Source: Mycolicibacterium peregrinum (lineage in GTDB: Bacteria; Actinomycetota; Actinomycetes; Mycobacteriales; Mycobacteriaceae). Taken from it: DNA of 64,000 bases. The notes under the pieces are model-generated. The model had not been told where the DNA came from, made no database searches, and saw only the letters and a program-made list of their open reading frames with translations. The stretch lies in contig NZ_LZSY01000140.1 of the NCBI RefSeq assembly GCF_001665625.1, forward strand, positions 1 through 64,000. The letters run 5' to 3'. The position numbers and the translations under genes are program-made. This document shows, in pieces, positions 50,701-59,502 of this stretch. The stretch's first letter is position 1; every line of letters begins with the position of its first letter.

Positions 50701-51368
50701 GCTGCCGCCTTGGCGCGCGTGGCCCGCGGCGTTCGAGGCGTGCGATTCCACGGCGTGATGGCCTTGCCGGCCAACATGATCAGGGTGTCGATGACGACGG
50801 CCAGCACGAAGATCGCGATGATCCCCGCGATGATCTGGTCACTCTTGTTGGACTGATAGCCCTCGGTGAACCAGGTGCCGAGGCCGCCGATGCCGATCAC
50901 CGAACCCACCGACACCATCGAGATGTTGGTGACGGCCACCACCCGCAGCCCGGCGATCAGGACTGGGATGGCCAGCGGAAGTTCCACCTTGAGCATCCGC
51001 ACCCACGGCCGGTAGCCGATCGCCGTTGCCGCGTCACGCACCTGATCGTCCACCGCGTCGAGCGCCTCCGGCACCGCCCGCACCAACAGCGCCGTGGTGT
51101 AAAGCGTCAGCGCCACAATGACATTGGCCTCATCCAGGATGCGGGTCGGGATGACCAGCGGCAGCACCACGAACAACGCCAGCGACGGGATGGTGAAGAT
51201 GATGCTCGCGGTCAGGGTGGTCAGCCGCCGCAGCGCCGTGGTGCGTTGAACCGCCGCGCCCAACGGCACCGCGATCAGCAGCCCGAGCACGATCGGCACC
51301 AGTGACAACCGCAGGTGCACGATGGTCAACACCCACAGGTCGTCGAGATGGTTCAGTAGATACCGCAC
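50697..51368 (-). CDS. proW: Osmoprotectant ABC permease
   Basis: 223 residues from GTG 51368. Same permease family as proZ, with the EAA loop DAATAIGYRPWVRMLKVELPLAIPVLIAG and conserved SLALFVVLPL. The start is two bases after the proV stop. Together, proW and proZ make a heterodimeric pore, as in Rv3756c/Rv3757c. The mycobacterial substrate is presumed to be betaine-like. Confidence 0.92.
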   Translation of the reverse strand: MRYLLNHLDDLWVLTIVHLRLSLVPIVLGLLIAVPLGAAVQRTTALRRLTTLTASIIFTIPSLALFVVLPLVIPTRILDEANVIVALTLYTTALLVRAVPEALDAVDDQVRDAATAIGYRPWVRMLKVELPLAIPVLIAGLRVVAVTNISMVSVGSVIGIGGLGTWFTEGYQSNKSDQIIAGIIAIFVLAVVIDTLIMLAGKAITPWNRTPRTPRATRAKAAA

Positions 51369-51370
51369 GG

Positions 51371-52477
51371 CTACCCCAGCTCCGGGACGCGGCGCTGCTC
51401 CTTGAGTGCCTCGAGCACGTCGTCGGCGCGCACACCTCCGACGAGCCGGCCTTCCTCGTCGACCGCGACACCGAGACCGCTCGGTGACGACAGCGCCGAG
51501 TCCAGCGCCTGCCGCAGCGTGCCGTCGGGTGGAAAGAAAGACCCGCCGCCGATGGTGCTGTCGTAGAGCGCGTTGCCCTTGCGATGCACCTCGACGCCCT
51601 CGGCGTTGATCCACGCGAACGGCGCGCCTGATTTGATGACAAGCCGCCACTGGCCCGGACTCAGGTCGAGCGCGTCGATATCGTCCTCGTCGACGTGTTC
51701 GATCTCGTGCAATGGCAGTCCGCTCGCGTGAAAGAACTGCAGTCCGCGGTAACCACGGTCGGCACCGACGAACGCCGATACCAGTTCGTTGGCCGGATTC
51801 GACAGCACAAAGGCAGGATCGGCGTATTGCAGTAGCGCCCCGCCGCGGCCGAACACCGCGACCTTGTCCCCGAGCTTGACCGCCTCGTCGATGTCGTGCG
51901 TGACGAACACGATCGTCTTGCGCAATTCGCTTTGCAATCGCAGGATTTCGGCCTGCAGGTCCTCGCGGACCACCGGGTCCACCGCACTGAACGGCTCGTC
52001 CATCAACAGGATCGGCGGGTCGGCGGCCAACGCGCGGGCCACCCCGACCCGCTGCTGCTGCCCGCCGGACAGTTGTGCCGGATACCGGTCGGCAAGTTTC
52101 GGGTCGAGCCCCACCCGTTCCATCACGCCGATCGCGGCCTTGCGGGCCTTGCGCCGGGATTCGCCCCGCAGCACGGGCACGGTCGCGACGTTGTCGACCA
52201 CCCGCAGATGCGGCATCAGGCCGGCGCTCTGGATGACGTAGCCGATGCCGAGACGCAGCTTGACCGGATCGACCGTGCTGATGTCGTCCCCGTTGACGGT
52301 GATGGTGCCCGAGGTGGGGTCGATCATCCGATTGATCATCCGCATCGAGGTGGTCTTACCGCAGCCCGACGGACCGACGAACACCGTCAGCGTGCCTTGC
52401 GGCACTTCCAGATTGAGATTGTCGACGGCGACCGTGCCGTCCGGGTACTGCTTGGTGACGTTCTCGAAGGTGATCAC
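51371..52477 (-). CDS. proV: Osmoprotectant ABC transporter ATPase with C-terminal regulatory domain
   Basis: 368 residues. Walker A GPSGCGKTT, signature LSGGQQQR, Walker B ILLMDEPF and H-loop VTHD form the ATPase (1-240). The C-terminal 110 residues look CBS-like (GTLRQALDSALSS...GRLVGGVRADDVLEAL). In OpuA such domains sense ionic strength and gate transport, so osmotic control at the protein level is likely. Confidence 0.94.
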   Translation of the reverse strand: MITFENVTKQYPDGTVAVDNLNLEVPQGTLTVFVGPSGCGKTTSMRMINRMIDPTSGTITVNGDDISTVDPVKLRLGIGYVIQSAGLMPHLRVVDNVATVPVLRGESRRKARKAAIGVMERVGLDPKLADRYPAQLSGGQQQRVGVARALAADPPILLMDEPFSAVDPVVREDLQAEILRLQSELRKTIVFVTHDIDEAVKLGDKVAVFGRGGALLQYADPAFVLSNPANELVSAFVGADRGYRGLQFFHASGLPLHEIEHVDEDDIDALDLSPGQWRLVIKSGAPFAWINAEGVEVHRKGNALYDSTIGGGSFFPPDGTLRQALDSALSSPSGLGVAVDEEGRLVGGVRADDVLEALKEQRRVPELG

Positions 52478-52508
52478 TCGGGCCCTCTGTTCTTCGCGCC
52501 AGCGCTCA

Positions 52509-53441
52509 TCACTTGGTCACCGGTTTGTCGAATCCGTTGTCCCTGATCCACTTTTCCGCCGCCTCGTCCGGGTCGACGCCGGCATTGCCCTCGACCGCGG
52601 TGTTCAACTCGATCAGGGCCTCGGTGGTGAGCTTGGCCGACACCGCGTCGAGCACGGTCTTGAGTTCATTCGACATCTTCTGCGAGGCCACCAGTGGAAC
52701 GACATTGGCGGCCAGGAAGACGTTCTCGGGATCCCCCAGAGGCACCAGGTGGTACTGCTCGATCGCCGGTGAAGTGCTGAAGATGTTGGCGGCGGTGACG
52801 GCCCCGCTGTTGAGAGCTTGAACGGTGGCCGGACCGCCACCGTCACTGATCGCGACGAAATTGACGGGCGCGATGTCCAGCCCATACCGGGACTTCAGGC
52901 CGACCAGTCCGGTCTGACGGGTTTGAAACTCCGATGGTGCACCGACTTTCACCTCAGGCGAATGCGCAGCCAGATCGGCGACGGTCTTCAGGTTCCAACG
53001 CTGGGCGGTCTCGGCGGTGACCGCGAGGGTGTCCTTGTCTTCAGCCGGTGACGGATACAGGATCGACAGGTCGCCCGGCAACGCCTTGAACAGCGCGATC
53101 AGCACCTGGTCCGGAGTGGTGGCAGTAGCCTGGGCATCGAAGTACTGCAGGAGATTCCCGGTGTACTCGGGGATCAGATCGATCGAGTGGTCCTGCACCG
53201 CAGGCACATACGTCTCGCGGCTACCGATACCGAACTGCCGGCGGATCTGAAAGTCATTGGCCTCCAGAGCCTGGGCATAGATCTCGGCGATGATCTTGGA
53301 CTCCGGGAAGTCGGCCGACCCGACGGTGATCGACTTCAGGTCACCCGAGATCGGCCCGCCGCCCAACGGATTGGCACTGCCACAACCGGACAAAAAGAAG
53401 GCAAGCAGTATTGCCAGAGTCGCCAGGGTTTTGCGGTGCAT
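52509..53441 (-). CDS. proX: Osmoprotectant-binding lipoprotein
   Basis: 310 residues. Lipobox LSGC, lipidated C20. The OpuAC-type binding domain (about 35-305) has VGSADFPESKIIAEIYAQALEANDF and a PEYTGNLLQYF block. It captures the osmolyte outside the membrane and hands it to ProW/ProZ. First gene of the operon proX-proV-proW-proZ-DUF1089; a 31-bp gap separates it from proV. Confidence 0.94.
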   Translation of the reverse strand: MHRKTLATLAILLAFFLSGCGSANPLGGGPISGDLKSITVGSADFPESKIIAEIYAQALEANDFQIRRQFGIGSRETYVPAVQDHSIDLIPEYTGNLLQYFDAQATATTPDQVLIALFKALPGDLSILYPSPAEDKDTLAVTAETAQRWNLKTVADLAAHSPEVKVGAPSEFQTRQTGLVGLKSRYGLDIAPVNFVAISDGGGPATVQALNSGAVTAANIFSTSPAIEQYHLVPLGDPENVFLAANVVPLVASQKMSNELKTVLDAVSAKLTTEALIELNTAVEGNAGVDPDEAAEKWIRDNGFDKPVTK

Positions 53442-53555
53442 CCGCGTCCTTTCGGCGGTTCAGCCTTTCTCCAGACCCTAACGGCACACCCGACATGCCG
53501 CCGCGCTTTACCTCAGGGTGTTTGCTTTGACGCCGCGACGGGCAAAGATGTCAGT

Positions 53556-53951
53556 ATGACCAGCGATCCGTCTGCATCGCCCGATCTGCCTGAGCCGACG
53601 CCGAATGTTCCGGTGACACCGGCTCCTGACCCAGGCAAAGTCCCCGATGCCGGCAAGCCCCCCGCCAAGTCAGGTAAGGCCGCCGAGCCCAAACTGACCC
53701 GCGCCGGGGCCCTGTGGTCAGCATTGATCCTGGGTTTCCTGGTGCTCATCGTGCTGCTGATCTTCATCGCGCAGAACACCGAGCCGGTCCCGATGACGTT
53801 CCTGGCCTGGCACTGGTCGTTGCCGACAGGCGTGGCCATCCTGGGCGCTGCGGTGGCAGGCGGATTGCTGACCGTCGCCGCCGGATCGGCGCGAATCTTC
53901 CAGTTGCGCCGCACGGCCAAGAAGAACTTCAAGGCCGCGCAGCGCGACTGA
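53556..53951 (+). CDS. Small LapA-like membrane protein (Rv3760-like)
   Basis: 131 residues from ATG 53556. A Pro/Ala/Lys-rich disordered N-terminus (1-48) is followed by two TM helices (about 50-70 and 85-108) and a basic end. The segment FIAQNTEPVPMTFLAWHWSLPTGVAILGAAVAGGLL matches the lipopolysaccharide-assembly protein A domain. No LPS exists in mycobacteria, so the role is unknown. It is divergent from proX, and convergent with the kinase-like gene. Confidence 0.85.
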   Translation: MTSDPSASPDLPEPTPNVPVTPAPDPGKVPDAGKPPAKSGKAAEPKLTRAGALWSALILGFLVLIVLLIFIAQNTEPVPMTFLAWHWSLPTGVAILGAAVAGGLLTVAAGSARIFQLRRTAKKNFKAAQRD

Positions 53952-53955
53952 CTCG

Positions 53956-54984
53956 TCATCCGATGGCGCGTAAGCCCGAGGCGATCGCCGGGGCCACCGC
54001 CTCGCCGACACTCGAACCGCCGGGCGCCTCAGAGCCTTGGCGTGCACGGAAGTCGATACCCGCGGCGATGATCGCTGCCTTGAAGTACGCCAGCGCCATG
54101 TAGAAGTCCCAGTGCGCCAGGTCCTGGCCGGACTGCACCGAGTAGCGGTTGGCCAACTCGTCGGCCGACGGCATCTGCGGTGAACTCCACGCCGCTTCCA
54201 TGCTCAGGATCAGGTTGAACATCGGGTCGCGGTACACGCACATCAGCGCGGCGTCGCTCAGCGGGTCGCCCAGCGTGGAGAGCTCCCAGTCGAGCACCGC
54301 GAGGACCTTCGTCGGATCCTGCGCGTCCAGGATCGTGTTGTCGATGCGGTAGTCACCGTGCACGATCGAGTTGCGGCTCTGGGCCGGAACCGAATCCGCC
54401 AGGGCCTGATGCAGGCGCTTGACGTCGTCGTCGCGGGGGTCGTCGGGCAGCCGGACCAGGTCCCACTGCGAACCCCAGCGACGTACCTGCCGTTCCAGGT
54501 AGCCGGCGGGCTTGCCGAAATCGCCGAGACCGACGGCCTCGGGATCCACCGCGTGCAGGTCGGCCAACACGCGGATCAGGGCGTCGACGCTGTCGCTGAT
54601 CACGGTCTCGTCACCCAGCTCGGCAAGCTCAGATGCGCTGCGGACCACCCTGCCGGCCACGTTCTCGACCATCTGGAACGGAGCACCCAACACGGAGTCG
54701 TCGTTGCTCATCGTCACTGCCCGGGCGACCGGTACCGCGGTGCCGGCCAGCCCCGCCACCACCTTGTACTCGCGGGCCATGTCATGTGCGGACGGGGTCA
54801 GACCGTGCAGCGGCGGACGGCGCAGCACCCAGGCGGACTCGTCGTCGCACACCCGGAACGTCAGGTTGGAACGGCCACCGGCGATCAGTTCGGCGCGGAG
54901 TTCACCGCTGCGGGCGATGCCCTCCGAGCGCAGATGCCGGTCCAGGGCGCTGAGGTCGAGACCCTCCAGATTCGTCACCGTCAC
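53956..54984 (-). CDS. Aminoglycoside-phosphotransferase/ACAD10-like kinase-fold protein (Rv3761c-like)
   Basis: 342 residues. The catalytic loop HGDYRIDN (about 208-215) and the metal-binding DWE (about 229-231) are intact, and GGRSNLTFRV marks the nucleotide lobe. This is the APH fold of the group related to the N-terminal region of ACAD10, often labelled FadE36 in M. tuberculosis although it is not an acyl-CoA dehydrogenase. ACAD10-type kinases phosphorylate 4-hydroxy acids. The neighbour histidine phosphatase is four bases upstream of its start, so they form an operon. Confidence 0.85.
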   Translation of the reverse strand: MTVTNLEGLDLSALDRHLRSEGIARSGELRAELIAGGRSNLTFRVCDDESAWVLRRPPLHGLTPSAHDMAREYKVVAGLAGTAVPVARAVTMSNDDSVLGAPFQMVENVAGRVVRSASELAELGDETVISDSVDALIRVLADLHAVDPEAVGLGDFGKPAGYLERQVRRWGSQWDLVRLPDDPRDDDVKRLHQALADSVPAQSRNSIVHGDYRIDNTILDAQDPTKVLAVLDWELSTLGDPLSDAALMCVYRDPMFNLILSMEAAWSSPQMPSADELANRYSVQSGQDLAHWDFYMALAYFKAAIIAAGIDFRARQGSEAPGGSSVGEAVAPAIASGLRAIG

Positions 54985-54987
54985 TGT

Positions 54988-55596
54988 TTACCACCGGACA
55001 TTTCGAGGCAGCAGGTCCCATACGTGTTCGGTCCCGTTGACCGAGGCGACGGCCAGCTTGCCCGAGCGCGACGACAGCAGCCGGGTGACCGAGGCGTAGT
55101 CGACGTGGAATGACAGCAGCCGCTGGGTCTGCAGGATCTGGTGCAGCAGCACGTTGATCACCCCACCGTGGCTGAACACCGCGACGGTGCCGTCATGGTC
55201 ACCGGCCTCCACCAGGTCCTCGACCGCGGCGCCGATCCTGGCCATGAACGCGTTCTCGTCCACGCTGCTGGGCAGGTGACCGTTCACCAACCGCGCCAGC
55301 TCCTCGGGGTTCTCCTTCGCGATCTCCTCGATCGGCACATAGTGCGACATGTCGCGGTCGTACTCGGCGAGCCGCTCGTCGACCTCGACCTGCAGGCCCA
55401 GCTCCTTGGCGACCGGTCCCGCAGTCTGGATCGCACGCCGCTGCGGGCTGCTGACGAGCCGGCTGACGGGAAAGCGAGCCAGGGCGGCGGGCAGCCGCTG
55501 CGCCTGGGCGATGCCTTCTTCGGACAGGTCGGGATCGGACCCTTGACCGGGCTCGCTGCGCAGCGGTAAAGCATGTCGGACCAGAAGCAGTTGCAC
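54988..55596 (-). CDS. Histidine-phosphatase-superfamily protein
   Basis: 202 residues from GTG 55596. The phosphoglycerate-mutase motif LVRHA (RHG variant, with A for G) is at residues about 5-9, and the second histidine is in FSHGG (about 145-149). Short size and lack of cofactor motifs suggest a phosphatase, not a mutase. It is in one operon with the APH-like gene. The substrate may be that kinase's product (inference). Confidence 0.85.
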   Translation of the reverse strand: MQLLLVRHALPLRSEPGQGSDPDLSEEGIAQAQRLPAALARFPVSRLVSSPQRRAIQTAGPVAKELGLQVEVDERLAEYDRDMSHYVPIEEIAKENPEELARLVNGHLPSSVDENAFMARIGAAVEDLVEAGDHDGTVAVFSHGGVINVLLHQILQTQRLLSFHVDYASVTRLLSSRSGKLAVASVNGTEHVWDLLPRNVRW

Positions 55597-55644
55597 CGTG
55601 TCACCATAGGGCCGCGGTGTAAGCCGGCCGGAGAGGGTCATCAC

Positions 55645-56400
55645 ATGGGATATGCCGACGAGTTGTTCGACCTCACCGACCGGGTGGTCCTGGTCACCGG
55701 CGGCAGCCGCGGGCTGGGCCGCGAGATCGCGATGGGAGCCGCGCGGTGCGGCGCCGACGTGGTGATCGCCAGCCGCAACCTGGACTCATGTGTGACCACC
55801 GCGGAGGAGATCAGCGCGGCCACCGGTCGCGCTGCCCTGCCCTATCAGGTGCACGTGGGCCGGTGGGACCAGCTCGACGGTCTGGTGGACGCGGTGTATG
55901 AGCGGTTCGGCAAGGTCGACGTGTTGGTCAACAACGCCGGCATGTCACCGCTGTACGAGTCGCTGGGCTCGGTCAGCGAGAAACTCTTCGACTCGGTGTT
56001 CAACCTGAATCTCAAAGGGCCATTCCGGCTTTCGGCCCTGCTCGGTGAACGCATGGTTGCCGACGGCGGCGGCACGATCATCAACGTCAGCTCATCCGGC
56101 TCGCTACGGCCCGACCAGTACATGCTCCCCTACGCCGCGGCCAAGGCCGGGCTCAACGCCATGACCGAAGGGCTGGCCAAGGCGTTCGGTCCGACCGTGC
56201 GGGTCAACACCCTGATGGCCGGGCCGTTCCTCACCGATGTCAGCAAGGCCTGGGACATGGCCGGCGAGCCGTTCGCCCACCTCGCCCTGCAGCGGGCCGG
56301 CAACCCTCCCGAGATCGTCGGGGCTGCACTGTTTCTGATGTCTGATGCGTCCAGCTTCACCACGGGATCGATCCTGCGGGTAGACGGCGGCCTGCCCTGA
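55645..56400 (+). CDS. Short-chain dehydrogenase/reductase
   Basis: 251 residues, classical SDR. GGSRGLG (19-25), NNAG (96-99), S150/S151 and YAAAK (Y163, K167) are all present, and it closes with DGGLP. GGAGAGGG-like RBS upstream (GGAGAGG). Divergent from the phosphatase gene with 48 bp between. The substrate is unknown. It precedes gntR by 65 bp, but is not clearly in the phosphonate cluster. Confidence 0.92.
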   Translation: MGYADELFDLTDRVVLVTGGSRGLGREIAMGAARCGADVVIASRNLDSCVTTAEEISAATGRAALPYQVHVGRWDQLDGLVDAVYERFGKVDVLVNNAGMSPLYESLGSVSEKLFDSVFNLNLKGPFRLSALLGERMVADGGGTIINVSSSGSLRPDQYMLPYAAAKAGLNAMTEGLAKAFGPTVRVNTLMAGPFLTDVSKAWDMAGEPFAHLALQRAGNPPEIVGAALFLMSDASSFTTGSILRVDGGLP

Positions 56401-56430
56401 GCAGGGCGCGGTAATGTAGCCCGGGTAGCA

Positions 56431-56444
56431 AACTTGTCATGACA
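56431..56444. promoter_or_regulatory. Candidate GntR operator upstream of gntR
   Basis: AACTTGTCATGACA contains the 10-bp palindrome TGTCATGACA and the half-site AACTTGTCA. The same half-site opens the palindrome at 60666-60683 in front of the cluster's oxidoreductase gene. It lies 22 bp before the gntR start, as for an autoregulatory operator. Confidence 0.6.
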
Positions 56445-56465
56445 CCCTGACCGGAAGGGATGCGG

Positions 56466-57206
56466 ATGGCGGGGCCCGTTTCGCGCCACGAGCACGTCGC
56501 CTCAGAACTGCGTCAGCGCATCAGGCGTCGCGACTACGCCATCGGAGCGCCACTGCCCACCGAGAGTGCGTTGTGCGCCGAGTTCGACGTGTCGCGCGGC
56601 CCGGTGCGCCAGGCTCTCGCGACGTTGAAGAACGAGGGCCTGATCCGGGTCTCGCGCGGCAAGCCGGCGGTGGTCCGCAGTCATGACGCCACCCAGACGC
56701 TGGACACGTTCACACCGTTCACCCAGTGGGCCGAGCGTGCCGGGCGCGTCGCGGGCAACCGCACGATCGAGGTGGCGCGCCGCCGTGCCTCCGAAACCGC
56801 CATCGAGGCATTGGGTTTGACGGCCGACGACTTCGTGGTCGAGGTGTTGCGTGTCCGCCTGCTCGACGGCGAACCGGCGATGATCGAGCGCAGCACCTTC
56901 ATCGAATCCGTGGGTTCCCTGCTGTTCGAGTTCGATACCGACTCCGGGTCGATGACCGACTATCTGGCCAGCCGTGGCGTGTACTTCGACTCGATGGAAC
57001 ACGTGCTCGACGCGGTCGCCGCCGGACCGGACGACGCCGCGAATCTCGGGATCGCGCCGGGCAGTCCGTTGTTGCGGGAGCGACGAGTCTCGCGGGACCA
57101 GCACGGCGTCGTCTTCGAGTGTGCCGACGACCGCTACCGGCCCGACGTCGTCACGTTCAGCATCGTCAACGCCCGCACCAAGTTTTCCTCCGCCGAACAG
57201 ACGTGA
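56466..57206 (+). CDS. GntR/HutC-family regulator of the phosphonate cluster
   Basis: 246 residues from ATG 56466 (GGAAGGG, six bases upstream). The wHTH (about 8-72) contains PTESALCAEFDVSRGPVRQALATLKNEGLIRVSRGK. The C-terminal UTRA ligand domain follows (about 90-235). PhnF-type HutC regulators often control phosphonate genes. The cluster runs convergently towards it. Its last residues SSAEQT are encoded by a long palindrome that forms the terminator between gntR and the transporter gene. Confidence 0.88.
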   Translation: MAGPVSRHEHVASELRQRIRRRDYAIGAPLPTESALCAEFDVSRGPVRQALATLKNEGLIRVSRGKPAVVRSHDATQTLDTFTPFTQWAERAGRVAGNRTIEVARRRASETAIEALGLTADDFVVEVLRVRLLDGEPAMIERSTFIESVGSLLFEFDTDSGSMTDYLASRGVYFDSMEHVLDAVAAGPDDAANLGIAPGSPLLRERRVSRDQHGVVFECADDRYRPDVVTFSIVNARTKFSSAEQT

Positions 57207-57247
57207 ACGCACCCCAAACCGGGTGAGTTGGGGTGCGTTCACGTCTG
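57198..57247. terminator. Bidirectional terminator and palindromic repeat, copy 2
   Basis: Perfect 20-bp arms (57198-57217 and 57228-57247) with a 10-nt loop. The left arm starts CAGACGTGAACGCACCCCAA. The gntR stop codon lies inside it. The right half shares GTGCGTTCRCGTCTGCTC with the repeat at 30757-30814, so both are members of one dispersed family. Confidence 0.92.
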
Positions 57248-57257
57248 CTCGCGGGAA

Positions 57258-58592
57258 TCAGTCCGCGGCGGGCATCCGATTCCAGTGCGGGATGAGCAGC
57301 AACGCGGACAGCAGTGCGGCGCCGGCGAATCCGTAGAACAGCGTCGAGGTGCTCAGGTAACCGGGCAGCAGCCCGCCAAGGATCGCGCCGACCGAACCGC
57401 AACAGTTGATGAACCCGGCCGCGGTGCCGGCGTGCTTGGAAGTGCCGAAGTCGACCGCGGCGACACAGGAGATCATCGCGTCGGCGCCGTACACGCTCAG
57501 GCCGATCAGCCCGAGCACCACCACCATGACCCAGGCACTGCCGGTCGCGGTCAGCGGACCGAACAGCGCGAGCACCGCCACCAGGATCCCTAGACTGATC
57601 ACACAGGCGGGCACGCGTCGCGCACTGAACACGCGGTCGGAGATCCGGCCGAGCAGGATCGGGGCGATCACGCCCGCCACACCGAACGCCACCGGGATGG
57701 TCACGGCCTGGAATTTGTCACCGTCGACCAGACGCTCCGCGACGATCACCGGCCCCCACAGCAGGATCGCGTAGCGGGCGGGCTTGAGCAGGAAGTACGA
57801 CGCGCCAAGGGTTCTCACCATGCTGTCACTCAGCACCACCTTCAGCGACTCCCGCCACGACGGGGTCGGTTCGGCGACCGCCTCGGCCTCGGGCGTCTCG
57901 TCGAGTTCGACGCCCTCCCGGGCATCCTGGGCAGCGCGGTACTCCTCGATCGGCGGCAACCCGACATCCTGCGGCCGGTTGCGCTGGAACAGCAGCACGA
58001 GCACGAACACCCCGACCACGATGGCCGCCCCGGTGAAGAACGCCGCCCGCCAGGTGCCGAACACGTCGTAGGCGGCCCAACCCAGAATCGGTGCGGCCAC
58101 CAGGCCGCCGAATGCGTAATTGGTGCTCCACAATCCGAGAACCCGACCCCGTTCTCCGATCGAGAAGAACTGGGCCATGTTGCTCAGCGTCGGGGACCAG
58201 CCGGTGGACTGGGCCAGGCCCTGCACGATCATCAGCGGCAGCAGGAACACCAGCGCGGGCAACAGCCCCATGAAGACGGTGGCGATCGCCGATATCGCGA
58301 GACCGCCGAGAATGACCACCCGCGGGCCGAAGCGGTCGGAAACCTGCCCCCAGACGAACTGCCCGGCCGCATACGCCGCGAGGTAGGCGGCATCGAGGTT
58401 GGCCAGGGTGCTCTTGGTCAGGTGCGTGCTCAGGATCGGGTCTTCGAGGATGCCGAGCTTGGCGACAGAAAAGGCCTGCCGGGTGAAATAGAAACCGGCG
58501 TAGGCGATCCAGGTGACGGCGAAGATCTGGAACCGCCAGCGCTTGTAGCGCGGAACGATCGTGGTAGGAGCGGGAATCGCGGTTTGGGTCAT
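57258..58592 (-). CDS. Organophosphate/phosphonate transporter (MFS, OPA/GlpT-like)
   Basis: 444 residues, 12 predicted TM helices with a long central loop (about 205-245). The N-terminal RYKRWRFQIFAVTWIAYAGFYFTRQAFSVAK and TKSTLANLDAAYLAAYAAGQFVWG match GlpT/UhpT organophosphate:phosphate antiporters. In this cluster the cargo is probably an aminophosphonate, by context. Separated from the upstream hydrolase gene by 185 bp containing a hairpin. Confidence 0.88.
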   Translation of the reverse strand: MTQTAIPAPTTIVPRYKRWRFQIFAVTWIAYAGFYFTRQAFSVAKLGILEDPILSTHLTKSTLANLDAAYLAAYAAGQFVWGQVSDRFGPRVVILGGLAISAIATVFMGLLPALVFLLPLMIVQGLAQSTGWSPTLSNMAQFFSIGERGRVLGLWSTNYAFGGLVAAPILGWAAYDVFGTWRAAFFTGAAIVVGVFVLVLLFQRNRPQDVGLPPIEEYRAAQDAREGVELDETPEAEAVAEPTPSWRESLKVVLSDSMVRTLGASYFLLKPARYAILLWGPVIVAERLVDGDKFQAVTIPVAFGVAGVIAPILLGRISDRVFSARRVPACVISLGILVAVLALFGPLTATGSAWVMVVVLGLIGLSVYGADAMISCVAAVDFGTSKHAGTAAGFINCCGSVGAILGGLLPGYLSTSTLFYGFAGAALLSALLLIPHWNRMPAAD

Positions 58593-58717
58593 GAGATTGC
58601 ACCTCTGGTGGGCGTGCTGCAGGCAGGCGGTGTGCTGACGGGCCGGGGCAGATTGCCGAGCGAGTGTGGCCGAACGTCAAAGGCAGGTTTCTCTTGCGAG
58701 AACGGTGCAGAGGGGGC

Positions 58718-58755
58718 GCGGCGGTCGGGAGGCGCGGCCTGCGACCGACCGCCGC
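58718..58755 (-). promoter_or_regulatory. Hairpin between the hydrolase and transporter genes
   Basis: GCGGCGGTCGG (58718-58728) pairs with CCGACCGCCGC (58745-58755). No T run follows. It probably acts as an attenuator or RNA-stabilising stem that sets the expression ratio of hydrolase to transporter. The remaining gap holds no gene. Confidence 0.5.
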
Positions 58756-58777
58756 GGGGGCGGTGGAGGGTGGCGGA

Positions 58778-59476
58778 CTACCGGAGGGCTGCCACCAGAG
58801 CGGGGAGATCGGCGACGCTGTCGAGGATGTGGGTGGCGCCGGCCTCGGACAGCTGAGCCCGGTTGTGGGCTCCGGTCAGCACGCCGATCGAGGCTCGCGC
58901 GCCGGCACGCAGCCCACTGATGACGTCCGAGGAGGAGTCGCCCAGCACGATCATCGAACGCACCGAATCGGTTTCGGTCTGCATCAGCGCGGTCAGCGGC
59001 ATGTCCGGGTACGGCCGGCCGCGGACGCCCGGGGACGGACACAGCACCACGTCGGCCAAGTTGTGCCAGCCCAGGGCATTGATGATGGCCGACTGGGTCT
59101 CATGGGCGAACCCGGTGGTCAGCGCGGTCTTGATACCACTGGACCGCAAAGATGTAATGACATCTTCAGCGCCGGGGATCGGGCTGCAGTTACCCTCGGA
59201 GACCAGCTGGGCATAGCAGCGTTCGAACTCCTTGTTGGCGGCCTGCGCCTGTTCCTCGTTGCCCTTGGCCAGGTGCCGGAAGACCACGATCTTGGACTGG
59301 CCCATGGTGTCGGAGACGTAGCGCAGCATCTCCTCACGGTCGGCGTCGGTCTTCGACAGACCCGCATGACTGTCGGCGGCCAGGAACGACTGCTGAACCA
59401 GCCCGCTGTCCTCGACGGTGGTGCCGGCCATGTCGAAGACGACGAGGCTGATCGGATCAGTTGCTTTGGTACCCAT
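58778..59476 (-). CDS. Phosphonatase-like HAD hydrolase (PhnX-like)
   Basis: 232 residues. The HAD nucleophile is D15 in FDMAGTT, with alanine at +2 (A17) as in phosphonoacetaldehyde hydrolase instead of the usual Asp. The cap contains MGQSKI, where K62 falls at the position of the Schiff-base lysine of PhnX (MGLLKI). The motif III/IV region is VLGDSSSDV. These features support C-P cleavage of phosphonoacetaldehyde to acetaldehyde and phosphate. Family members are labelled phosphonatase-like (TIGR03351). Second gene of the minus-strand operon. Confidence 0.9.
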   Translation of the reverse strand: MGTKATDPISLVVFDMAGTTVEDSGLVQQSFLAADSHAGLSKTDADREEMLRYVSDTMGQSKIVVFRHLAKGNEEQAQAANKEFERCYAQLVSEGNCSPIPGAEDVITSLRSSGIKTALTTGFAHETQSAIINALGWHNLADVVLCPSPGVRGRPYPDMPLTALMQTETDSVRSMIVLGDSSSDVISGLRAGARASIGVLTGAHNRAQLSEAGATHILDSVADLPALVAALR

Positions 59477-59502
59477 TGGTTTATCCCTTCGGTTTGGATC
59501 GT

